From: Apostichopus japonicus
Taxonomy: Eukaryota; Echinodermata; Holothuroidea; Aspidochirotida; Stichopodidae
Assembly: GCF_037975245.1 (NCBI RefSeq)
Contig: NC_092573.1
Coordinates: 4,337,501 to 4,401,500, forward strand
Reading direction: 5' to 3'
Length of the DNA stretch: 64,000 bases
The notes under the pieces were generated by a model. The model saw only the letters and a program-made list of their open reading frames with translations, was not told where the DNA came from and ran no database searches. Position 1 is the stretch's first letter. Each line of letters begins with the position of its first letter. Below are positions 13,101 to 25,100 of this stretch, piece after piece. Made by a program: the position numbers and the translations under genes.

Positions 13101-16100
13101 CAGGCTTGAGTCAAGGAATATTAAAGGAGTAAAAATGTTGCATACATGGCTGGAAATTACAGATGTTGCTGTTGGGACAATTCTCCTTTGTACGCTAATA
13201 GATTTTATTTTATTTGTAAGTTTCCTTTAAACATTTCTTCTTATCAGTTATCAGACAAGGCGTCTCTCAGTTGGTTTTTCGTTTACGTTGAAGAACACAT
13301 GTTTCCAACTTAAATGTTAACAATTTATATTCTTTGCCGACCTAATCCCCGCTTTTGCCAGCGATATTTTTCAACTTGTACTTGAAAGTATACACGGTAA
13401 ATTCTCTTCACTCCTTGAAGAGAAATTAATTTTACCGCCAAGATACCACCCGGGAACATGGCTAGAGCCAGTGGCGGAGATTTCTTGTCAGAAGTGGGGG
13501 GGTTGCAGGCCATTGATGAAATAAAAAGTCATAACTGCTGGCTCACTATCTAAGTGGAGCGCCACCATAAGTTGGGGCGAAGTGCACAAGAATTTTTTGG
13601 CAAATATTGCCTCCCAAATTGCAGTAAATGGCACTGCCCAGGCCTTGAAAAGCTGTATTTAACCAGGGGCATATGCAGGATTTTCTAACCCGCATTAGAT
13701 AGTAATGCGCGCCCGTCGCGCATAACTATCTAAGCGGAGCACCACCTCTGGTTGGCGCGCAGCGTACAAGCAAATTTCTGGTTTTGGTACCCCCAGATCA
13801 CCGGAAATGCACTTCTCGGGCTTGAAACTGACCAACCATATGACTTTTGCCTGAGAACCAAGTTTTTTCCAAATACTTTTTTTCTCATCTATATCCTTTT
13901 TGAAGATTGTCACCAGTCACACATCATGTTCGACTTCATCACATATCCTGTGGATCATTGCTTTTGTAGGTGATTCTTCATCGCGGCCCACAATATCCGT
14001 CAGCCCAACTGTTCAGAATTTGAAAATTCACAATTCTCGTGAATAAATTCACTTCAAAACATACCCATAATATTGCACAAAATATCATCAATGGACAACC
14101 GATATTAAAAAAACCTCCTTCAACCCCTAACAGACGGGTGAAAATTGCACGAGTATGATGATGTATGATGAAGAATGTTGGTTAGGGAATTTTCGAAAAT
14201 TCAGACGGCTACTAAAAAATTTCGTTGAAGGAAAAAAAAAATATACCAGATATTTCCGAAACCGAACACTACACACATCGACAGTTTTGAGCATGGGCGC
14301 AGATCAGTCTTGGATAATGGTGGGGACGCGTGTCTGTTCTATGACACTATCTAAGCGGAGCGCGACCATGGGTTCGCGCGTAGCGTACAATTTTTTGGGG
14401 CAAATATACCTCCCAGATCGCCGGAAATAACACTTCCCAGACCTAATGATGCTCCTAAACCTTAAGTTTTTGATCCCATGGCTTAGAAATTTAGTTTGGA
14501 GAAATACATGGGCATCTCAGAAAGAAAATCAGGGGACAAATAATCCAAGTAGACTTTTGTATATACGATGGGTCTGGGGTCCTCTCCCAGAAAACAAATA
14601 TAGACTGCCGCAAATGCGATTTCCATCCTATATTAACAACTGTGGATAAAATACAATAAAATGAGAACTGCTGCATGTCATTTGCACAATGCTGGATCAA
14701 ACTGCACCAAAGTTCAATACAGGGGAACTTGAAATGCAGCTATTGGTCAAGACAAATTGGTGGGGACACAGTATATCATGTCCCAACTACTGAAAAAGTT
14801 GGTGGGGACGCGTCCCGCTGTCCTCACCAGGATCTGCGCCCATGGTTTGGAGGCTGTTTATCGTGGAACGCCATTTTCATGCTCACTGATATGATGTGAT
14901 ATCTGCTGTTTGCTTTACAAATTCGAATAATTTTGTCACTGTTCCTCTTTCTCTTCCCGTTTTCTTGCCGTATTTTCTACTCCATCCTTTTCTCCTTTTC
15001 TCTCTTTCTTCTTTTTCTTTTCCTTCCTTCACCTCGTTGAAGTTGGCAAGTGTATACAGTTCCAAAGCTATTCAACAGCAACAAAACGTTATTTTGTGTA
15101 TGTCTGTTGTGGGGTGAAGTTAGCGCTATGAGCTACAAGTTCCAATGCGCAAGGTGGGGGAAAGGGGCTAGAAATAATGTGTGGGTCAATTCTAACTCGG
15201 TTTTGGGTCGTTAATTGTTGATGTAGCCTACCAGGTAAAAGGTTGAAATGACTTTAACAATTTCAAATTTAATAATTTGATTTATTATGCCATTTGGAGC
15301 ACATAACATTGGCTATAACAGAACATTACTGGCAAAAACTAGGGGGGGTTGATTGTGTGGGCCAACCCCCCTCTTCAAAAAGTGGGGGGGTTAAAACCCC
15401 CCAACCCCCCCTGTTTCTCCGCCACTGGCTAGAGCCTCGTGCAATTTGGTACTGTACCTTCATTGGACCATGGAGGTAAAAACAGATTGGACCAATCATA
15501 TTGTAAGGCATTTTTTTTTACGATCTCAAATTGGTCATAATGGGGTTTACGCTCGGCCCTCATCTCCGAAAATATAACATATAATTTAACATGACCGTGA
15601 CATTTTTTCTGAACACGAATTTGAACTTCGTGAAGTACAGTAAACACAAGACAAACGATACGTGTACGTGATGTTAAAACGTTAAGAAAAAATTTCACTA
15701 ACACATTTCTTTTCGACATATTTACTTCAGTTTAGTTAAAGTGGGTTATAAAATGAGAGTCATGAAGGCAGTAACATTTCTTGAATTTATTCTCCTTATT
15801 TTTAACCCTTTACTGCGAACGAACAGACTTGAACCCGCTGTTGGTAAAGCTTCAAAAATACGCATCTTAGCGATCAAGATTTGGATGTTTTCAATGCAAT
15901 TCGGGAGGGGGAAAAAACCGGTTTTTGAGCCAGATTCGGTTTTTTGCTAGAGAAAAACTGGTTTTAAGTTTTCACGAAACCGTGCAAGCTTACTTACAAA
16001 CACAACAGCTACAGTATCTATCTGTACAGCTAAATATGCCACCAAATACAAAGTTAGGCAACATGCAAATTAAGCCTACATACTATTCCATTTGAAGTTT

Positions 16101-19100
16101 TGTCATTGAAATGAATCATTCCACCAGCATGAAAACACAAACACATTTTTGTTAGCCATTACTGTGTCCAAGCACTTTTCATTTGTTATATTTTTCTAGT
16201 TGCAACATTTTTGTTTCTTTATGAGTTGTGCCTTCTATATCCTGTTATTTTGAGGCAAAATTTTTTTTTCACAGAAGTCTTGTGATTTCACAGAATTATT
16301 TACAAATCATTTGTTATCTGTTGTACATATTTATAGGATTAATTGTACACTGTCTACTGGTTTGTTGATGGTTGATGTTGATGGTAACTAGTTTTGTTGT
16401 GTATGCAATTTGTATTCATGCTAAGAGAATTTGGCTTTGGTATCAATAGCAAAGTATATCTTCAACTATACTTTCTTTGAACTGTTCATTCCAGGGACGA
16501 ATTTATTATTTAGTGTAAAATTCCAATTTTATGACTTCTCAAGGATAGTGTTAAGGATAGTGTTAAGGATCAGTGTTAAGGATCAGTGTTAAGGATCAGT
16601 GTTAAGGATCCATGGAGAATAGTTTGGGATATCAGGGAGGATGGTGCAGCATACAACATGAGTAAAACTTTTCAGCTTGATATCTATGTTTATGCAAGGC
16701 CAGTCATTTTTACCAGACCATGATTTATGCTATAGTCCTTTATTTTTTTATTTCTATTTCTTTGCTGTTATGATACAATTGTTGTTGTTATTTACAGAAT
16801 CTGGAGCGACAGAACGTGTAAGTCTCTGGTGCAAGAGTTTGAGCGCAACGTAAAGGATAACAGCCCATCGTCAACGTTAAAGACAATGACGGTGAGCTTG
16901 ACAATTTCTCATGTGGCGATCGACAATTTCTCTTTGGGGCGATCCACAATTTCTCTTTGGGGCGATCCACAATTTCTCTTTGGGATGAACGACAATTTCT
17001 CTTTGGGGCCATCGTGGAGAAATTCTGCAGCTGTACCTTGCTTCTGTTCTGATTCAGTGTGATAAAAAATATTCTCAATAGGTTTCTATAGCATAGAATT
17101 ATTGTGAAAAATATTTTCTAGAAAGTTTTATAAAACTTATTGCATAAATGGTATCAGGAACACAACTGAGAGTAACGGATGTGACATTGAGATGTGGATT
17201 CAATGAGATCAGTTGGATATTGTTGGTTGGGGGATGGGTGGGAGAGGGGTGAGACTAACAGTGTGTGGGGAGAGGAGAGGAGGTGTGCTTGCAAATGACT
17301 AAACGTACAATACCTGTACTCAGCCAGAGAATGTAAATTATAACCTAAAGTTCATGTGATAAGCAACCTGATCTGGATCATAATACAACACAGTGGAACT
17401 CCCGACCATTCTTATGCAAATGATATTACTTGACAACACAACCTTTGACCTATTGCAAAACCTTGTATGAATTTTATGTTAGAGGAAGTATTTTGAATGT
17501 GTATGTATATATTTTTTCTTTGGCACAGAAGTGGGACAAGATTGAAATTCAAGAGGAGACAGATGATGGCAAGAAAGTGACTTCAATGATTCATCTACCC
17601 GTGCAGGTTATATTTCGCTTGTTTTCCCTCTTCTTTTTATTCTTCATCTTTCGTTTTCATTTCTTGGCTTGTCTTCTTCGTACATGAATTCTTAACCTTC
17701 TTATTTATGCTATCCATTCATGTGACACTTGATCTTTTATCCCGCTATGACTTCCCACTATGTTAACAGACTGAAGCAATGTTAGCCTGTGGATCATTTT
17801 GCTTCACCCCTGCCCCCTTGTTTTGCATTCATTAATTTTTACTAGTACAATGTAAATAGATAAACTGCATTGTTAGCTCATGTGCATAACTTTATTTTTG
17901 GCTTTGTTGACAAATAGTCCTCCTGGTTCGTCCAGTGCCTCTTGTTTGGACTTTGTGAAGAAATCAGCAGGGTCGGAGGTCATGCTTTGCCCAGGTAAAC
18001 CATCTTATTTGTCATGGGTTAAAAACTTTGTTACTTATCTTTCTGCTTTTACTCAACAGGTATATTCTTCTTCAAAAATTGTGCACTTCCTTAATCGACC
18101 GTTACTGTCTTAGAACAGATCAACAGTTTGATTGATAAACAACCAAAACAAGAATTTTTGGTGATATCATAGTCTACATTTAAATATTAATTATTGAAAA
18201 ATCAATTATCACACTTACAGCAGAATTACCAATGGAAAATTAAGTCTGCTTTGCTCGTAAAAATTATAGACAAATTCTTTGTTTTCTTGAATTTCTGTCG
18301 TTAAGTACCGGCTAAATTGCGATAGTTTGGTCAAAAAGGAAAACATTGCAGACTTTGTACAGATCATTGCTCAAGAAAGATATTAACAAAATCTGGTGAA
18401 AATAAAGAAGGCAACAGGGTATAATATTTTCGGTATCACAAATCAAAATTCTAGGCAAAATTAGACAGATTGCTATATAAGCGTGAGATATGTGTAGCTG
18501 ATACTGTACACAACAGGAACCGTAATATTGTATGAGGGACATAGTTAAGAGCCTTCGAGAAATGCTACGCGACATTTGAAGACTACATTATTCCTTCTGA
18601 GTGGTTATTAAGAACAACCAGCTACTTTGTAAAGTAAAAGTAAAAGTAACAGCTAGTATATTGCTGTAGGTGTTATATCTTGAGCTGCCAAAACATTTGT
18701 TATATTAGAATTAGAATTTCATATAAACAACCTGATCTGGTTCATCGTACAACACAATGGAACTCCCCGACCATTCTTATGCAAATGATATTACTTGACA
18801 ACACAATCTTTGACCTATAGCAAAACCTTGTATGAATTTTATTATCAAGTTAGAGGAAAAAGCAACTTGATTGTGTATGTTTATTCTTTTTCTTTTGACA
18901 CAGAAGTGGGACATGACTTCTAATGAGCTCTCTTCAGTCTACTTCAGAATACCCATTTTCATAGTTCTTTTTGGGAGGGGGAGGGGTGGGTGTGGGGAGG
19001 GGTCTGTACAATACCATTATTAGGTCCCTAAAGTTACTTGCACAAGATGATCATCAAACTCACAAGACTACAATCCCAGTCTTATAAGAAACATTCCATT

Positions 19101-22100
19101 CAATATTATGTTTCAAACAAAGTCTTAGTTTATATACCATACTGATGAAGAAGAAGGAAGATAACTTCTCCTCTACCCCAATCTCATAATATGCAGAACC
19201 ACCATCACCGGTCTCATACAGGGTATCAGTCAAGGGTTGATCTCTTGCTATGTGGGTCATCTTAAAGAGATGAAGGCCTCATCCAAAATACTTAACCAAT
19301 CTCAGGCTCTTCAGTCGGTGTTTGACGTCAGGTTCCTTAGCAACATCATGTCTGGCAGAGGAGAGGACAAAAAGGTTGGTTGATAAATATCTTCAAGTAT
19401 TGCTGCTCATGATGTCTTTTCAGAGCAATCTGTCTGTTACCCCCCCTCCTCCCCCCCCCATCCACCCTCACTGTACTCTATTTAATAGAGTAACGATAGG
19501 GTGTTCTAGCAGAATTGATTGACCTTCAAATAACCATTAACAGACTTTTGACTATTAAAGATAAAAATGAGATGGAGTTTTCAAGGGAACCGCCCAGCTC
19601 ATTTTGCCTTACCTATTTGGGTCCTATTGCCTGCCAACAGAGATATTGACCATAAGAACAATTCGGTGCTATAATATTTTCCCTTCTCATTAGTATTTCT
19701 TGATTTAAAGTGGAAGAGTATTTTTTAGCAGACTTGTATTGATTCCAAACTTTTATACTAGCATGGTTTATACCTGTACTTGTACTCATACTTGGGTCAT
19801 CTTGGAAATCTAGTGCTAGGTATTAGTGCAAGTTTGGGTACTCGTATTTGTACCCAGAGCCTCGTTCTTGTACCCAAACTCTTACCAAGGGACATTCTAG
19901 TTGTACTCGTACTCAAAGTCTGATCTAAGAAAAAGTTTTTCCGTTTTTGTGGTATTTTAATTTTAGATCAATGCTGCCTACCAGAAACAGCTCAAGTCTG
20001 TGGTTGATGCATTCGAGGGTTACATCGATCCTTTCGACCTAGATGTCTTTCATCCTCACTTACAGCAGAAGCTCAACAGTCACAGCCAGAGATGTTCGGT
20101 GAGACAAATATTTCGCTTCTTTCCACGTTGGCTGATATTTAACTGATTTTGGGTGATAACTTTCTTTTAATTTACTTTTGACTTGCTGTGTCATCTGTGG
20201 TTTAAATCCCTCCAAAATAATGCAACACTGAGTGGCAAAGACTGCGTGGAGTATGGATGGCTGTAGCAGAACTACATGATCAGGGGTGGTTACTGATTCA
20301 AAGTATTTAGCTGTGAAGGAACCAGAATACTGGTTGTACTGACACACTAGCACACTAGCATGACAGGTAGTAACCAGGAGGCAAATATCATTAACCTCTA
20401 TGCCAGAGGGTGAAGCCTCCCGATATAAAGAGAATTGGGTTACATGTTAGGCTTAATGTAGAAGTTTATAGAGAAACCACTATAGTAGTATTCTATATCA
20501 TGTTAAAATGTCATGTTACTGTCTTAGATTTACAATGTTACTTTATTTTTATTATGATTATAGTTTATTATTTTATTATTATGAAGTTCATGTGACAATA
20601 TATTATACCAATGTCACATGGAAAGACATTATGACACAGGTAGTATATCATAATATAAAAAGGTTTACAATACTTTTTGGCCTTTTTTTTTTTTTTTTTT
20701 GGCAATAGTACCTTAGAATGTTGTAGTAGAATAGTATGTTGTAACATTATCACTGTAAAATAGAAATTGACTTGCTGCAGATAACATCATAGAATCAGCC
20801 CGCAATCTGAACGGAAAAAAATTTGTGCCAATCATCAACAGTCTTCTATCTTGAATCACACTCTCACAAAAGCATTACCATCTGTCCCCCACACCCCCTC
20901 CCCCTCCCCCTGCCCCCACCATTGCTACTGACATGGAAATGTTGGTTTCAGATTGCACCAGAATTTTTTTTTAATGAGGAGAAAATTTGTTTTGAATTAG
21001 GTCAAGCAGGCAAACACATGCACCATTAAATATTATTGGAAAATTGATAACGATCGGTCTATATCGAAGAAAAAATTTAATCACTATTGGATTAATTGTG
21101 AGGGTTGGTTTGCAGTCTGTCTTCATATGGTATACATTTTAGAAACAGACAGCATTATCTTGAAAAGTGAGCCTATAGACTTGTAATGTGTAATAGATTT
21201 ATGGTCACTTTAGAAGGATGTGAACCGTGCAATGTTTGGAAAGTAAGGGTCTGTAACTGAGAATTCCTGTGGGTTTGGCAATACTTTTTTAAACAAATAT
21301 GATTTTCTCAATGTTGCTTAAATAGGGAATAAGACTTTTCAGGTTTTAATACAAGAAATTGATGTTGTCTACTTTGATACATCTTACGAGAAAGTGGAAA
21401 GAAACTGTCATTTCTTTGCTAAATCACAGTTGGAGAAGGAAAAAAAAGCAGTCTGGAACCAATTGCCTCTGTGTTTTAATAACTATGCAACAAATAAATC
21501 AAATTGGAAATTTTGTTTACTATTAATATGTAATAACCATGGAAGCCTTAAAGGAAATCCAAGGCAAAATAATTGCAGAATAAAACTCCTTCGTATTGTT
21601 CAATTTTGTGATATTCTGCACTTACCCTTTCTTTTCATAGTTTGCTTCTGTATTCATTGATAGTAGGAAGCATCAACCAACATACATATAAATCAGTTCT
21701 CAGAATTGTTTTTTCGTTTCACAATGCAGTGGTAATGTTGCCAAGCAACGAAATATAAAAAGATCTTCTGATTGGTCGATAATATCTACTGGTACTTTGA
21801 GGCCTTTGCTTACTTGATGATTGAGCCAGTCAAAAATGAGTCAGTTTTGATTCATATGCAAAGTAGGTCTTTATTTTAGCTGGTAGTAGGAGGGCACAGA
21901 AATATGAAAGAAGAAACCAACTTCCGCTGGAGTTTTGACTTATTTATGTTGGAAGGGAACACTGTGATATGTCCTTGTTTTGTCCTGGCAATTTTTATCT
22001 TGCTCATCTGAAGGAAGTTGAAATATGTGAACATGCTCGTGTTTATTGAGCTGAAAACAATGTGTTATATTTTAATGTAATGTACCTATTAAACATACTA

Positions 22101-25100
22101 TGGTTTTGGCGGAGTAGTAAGGTCAAAATATCAAGTGTTTTTGCTAATGTATTTTCAGGGAAATTCAGCATCGTATTTCAGCTAAGAATCAGGATATTAA
22201 GAGTCCTTTGTTCATGTGTGAAATTAGGAATCAGTCATAAAACTTACTATAAGTCAATGCTGTCATGAATCAGATGGTTTCAATAAACAAATTTCTTAAA
22301 AGTAGAGAAGTAATATCAAAAATAATTTGATAGCTTTTTGTTTAAGACAATATAATAGGTATTCTACACATATGTGATAATCAAAGATTGTTGACAGCGA
22401 TGGTTATGGGATGGTAGCGTAATTGTCCCCCACTTCCTCACCCCCCCTCTCCACTTTTTACCTGCAAACAAGGTTGTGTCCTCAATTCCTATCGTAGCTG
22501 ATATTATTATTATTGTTACTCAATTAATATTTGTGGGGTATTGACAGGAAGAAAACCAGCTGCAGCAGAAGTGAGCACTGAATATGCATTATGTTGAACT
22601 CAAAACAGCAAGCGATTCGGTGATGTTAAATGAATTCATCTTGTCATAGAATAAATATTCATTTATTGATATATTCATTTGTTTGTTAAATTATTCATTT
22701 ATATATCTATTTCATTCAGAGGAAACAGCAGAATGACAGGGAAGTAATTCAAATTATTCTCTAGAAAAATTTTGAGGAAAAGACCAAAATAATATCTGAA
22801 ATGGCACTGAACGAGACAGGAGATGAAATAGATGGATTTGAAAGATAGTTGCGTACCTGTAAGAGCTGAGGGAAGACTTGATATAATTGTATTCATGTTA
22901 GTGTTCCACTCAAGGATTGTTCACCAACCATTATAATGAGTATGAAATTAAGGATCAGAAACTCTGTGATGACATCATATACATAATAAAGCAAGAAATA
23001 ACTTGTCACTGTTAAGAACACAGTCTAGACAGGAAAAATGACCAACCAAAACTGGATAAGAACAACATTTGTATCAGAAAACAAGATAAGACACTTTTTT
23101 TCATATTTCCTTATTCAATTTTTGTTAGTTTTGCTGTTTGTGTTTGTTTTGGCTGCTTCTCTTTGGTTTCGCATGTTAGTAATCCTTTTTTCTTCAAACT
23201 TTCCAATGTATTTACAATTTTTTAATTCTTTTTGGCTAACTGCAGTTGTTAATGGGCTCCCTGACCAACCCAAACAAACACCTCTACACAACCCACAGGG
23301 CAGCATCTGCCACTTACCAAGAGCAACACAATGTCCTTCCGGTCGCCAGCAGTCAGTTACGATTTAACCTCTTACCAATGAGTACAGTGCAAGGGACATC
23401 TTTGGCCACGGTTCAACCAGCTATCCCTCGGATTGACCCGGAGGTAGGTGGACATGCCAATCACATCTTTGGCAACATCCGAAGTGACCAGGGCCACAGG
23501 GACTGCTATGTAACCATAGACCCATTTCAAGTCTTTAGTTTTATTCTTTAAGTATGTTATGAGAATTAGAATATATTGTCATTAAGTTACGTATATACGG
23601 TGGATTCCTTATTGACCCTGGGGGTGTACACTCCCACTAACCCCCTCCCACCCCTCCCCTCACATCAGGCATGGCAACAACCCAATCTTCTCTCTAACGC
23701 TGATCAAGCACGAGTTTAGTAACATTCTTCCTTTAACATTAAATGTGGTTACGATCTTCACGGTGGGGCTAGTTCCTGAGATGGAGAAGATAACTGTAGC
23801 CATACAGGCAATAGTCCAACTTGCTAGATATCTGCATAAATTAAAAACAGAGGAAGGTGACAGTCATATCTAAGACTTAAAGTTGCTAAGACTATAGGAT
23901 GTCCCTGATCAATCATAACATCGGAATCATATCTTTAAGATTCAGATAATTACCGTAGTTTGTAGAAGCAAAATAAAATGAAACTGTTAGCAAACTGCTT
24001 ATCCACTAGAGTGCCTGTGTAAGAGAATGTGTAAAAGTAAGTTGGTCTGATGTTTTGGTCCTAGCAGGATCTTCCACAAAGGCTAAAAAAAAATATGGTG
24101 CTTTTTAGAAGCAGTCAGATCTTACTCACGATCCAATCTGCTTGCTCCTCGTGAATTGAGCTAATGGTTGGATGACCCCCACTGGCTGAGATCTTAAAGT
24201 TGCTTTACAGGACATTCCAGATCGGTATTTAATTATCTGGATCAGATCTTAAAGATTGACATTAATATAAGCTAGACACTAATTTAGCCGCAATTTTTAG
24301 CAGCAGTCCAACCTGCTGTAACCCACATGACTTTAGCCTGTGCTAGGGGACAGTGTAACACTCCTGAGATATCAAATCTGCTTTCAGACCATATGAATAC
24401 ATCTTAACTTCTGGATCAGATCTTGATATTGAGATAGTAACTGTAGTTGTACATATAACTCACATCTTTGGGCATAAGCCCAACCTGCCATACCAAGGAT
24501 TGATTCAAAGGTAGGTCAGAATCATTTCCTGGGAATTAAATGATACTTTAACACTTATATTCCCATTCTGATTCCAATCTGACATCTGGAAGGGGTCCTG
24601 AGGCTGAGAGCTAAATGTAATCCACATCATTGCCAACAATGCAACTTGCTTTATTTCAAATTAAGCCAAGGGTATTGGGACAGTCCTTAAAATGAGTTGA
24701 AGGATCTCTTAGGCTAAATCGAGATCACATCTTGAGTATGAGATGAGGACACTAAGTTAAATGTAACTCAGATCTGGAACTTATTCTCCTTGTTTCGACC
24801 GCAACAGAATTAACTCTGATCTCACTATCAAGAATAGAGTGTGTGCTATAAAAGTCTTTGCAGCAATGCAGGAATGGTGTACCCAGCAAGAACTAGACGG
24901 AAAGTACCGTCAAAGTTAATCAGGGAGTTGAGAGCATATCTCATGATTAAAATTACCTTAGAATGTGGTATAATATTTCTACAGATTGCCCCCTCCCCCG
25001 CCCCCTCCTTCTCCACCTTGACATATGTACATGAATATTATTTCTCCTAAACCCCAATCCACCCCCTCCTTCTGCATTAGCCCCATTTGAGGAGAGCCGG

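Larger units (their letters stand above)
13461..15435. mobile_element. inner hAT-type element nested in the outer one, 1959 bp
   Basis: The element (13469-15427) begins CAGTGGCGGAGA and ends TCTCCGCCACTG, a perfect 12-bp inverted repeat typical of hAT termini. It is flanked by an exact 8-bp duplication GCTAGAGC (13461-13468 and 15428-15435). It lacks a visible transposase. Internally it has three diverged copies of a CTATCTAAGCGGAGC-containing block and a 14-bp inverted repeat. Confidence 0.9.
12288..16000. mobile_element. outer hAT-type element, 3697 bp including an inner insertion
   Basis: The element (12296-15992) begins TAGGCTTGCACGGT and ends in the inverse form ACCGTGCAAGCTTA. It is flanked by an exact 8-bp duplication CTTACAAA (12288-12295 and 15993-16000). 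Eight-bp duplications with short inverted ends indicate the hAT superfamily. The subterminal regions are rich in ACCGGTTTT/AAAACCGG motifs. Without the inner insertion it would be about 1.73 kb. No transposase ORF is visible. Confidence 0.88.
11246..16797 (+). other. 5.55-kb COG1 intron hosting nested hAT elements
   Basis: The intron runs from donor GTAAGT to acceptor TTTACAG. Outside the transposon block (12288-16000) it contains AT-rich sequence and a 15-bp tandem repeat at 16545-16612. I see no additional exon in it; the flanking exons join in phase and match vertebrate COG1 without a gap. Confidence 0.85.

Noticed and set aside
14292-14844. Firm call of a third-level nested transposon
   Set aside because: The inverted repeat is perfect but no target duplication is clear, and one of three element-internal sub-repeats lies inside it.
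18301-18400. Possible missing COG1 exon reading FVQIIAQERY
   Set aside because: It resembled the region after GGHALPR, but a stop follows at once and no donor exists. The exon at 19197-19374 supplies the whole segment in phase.
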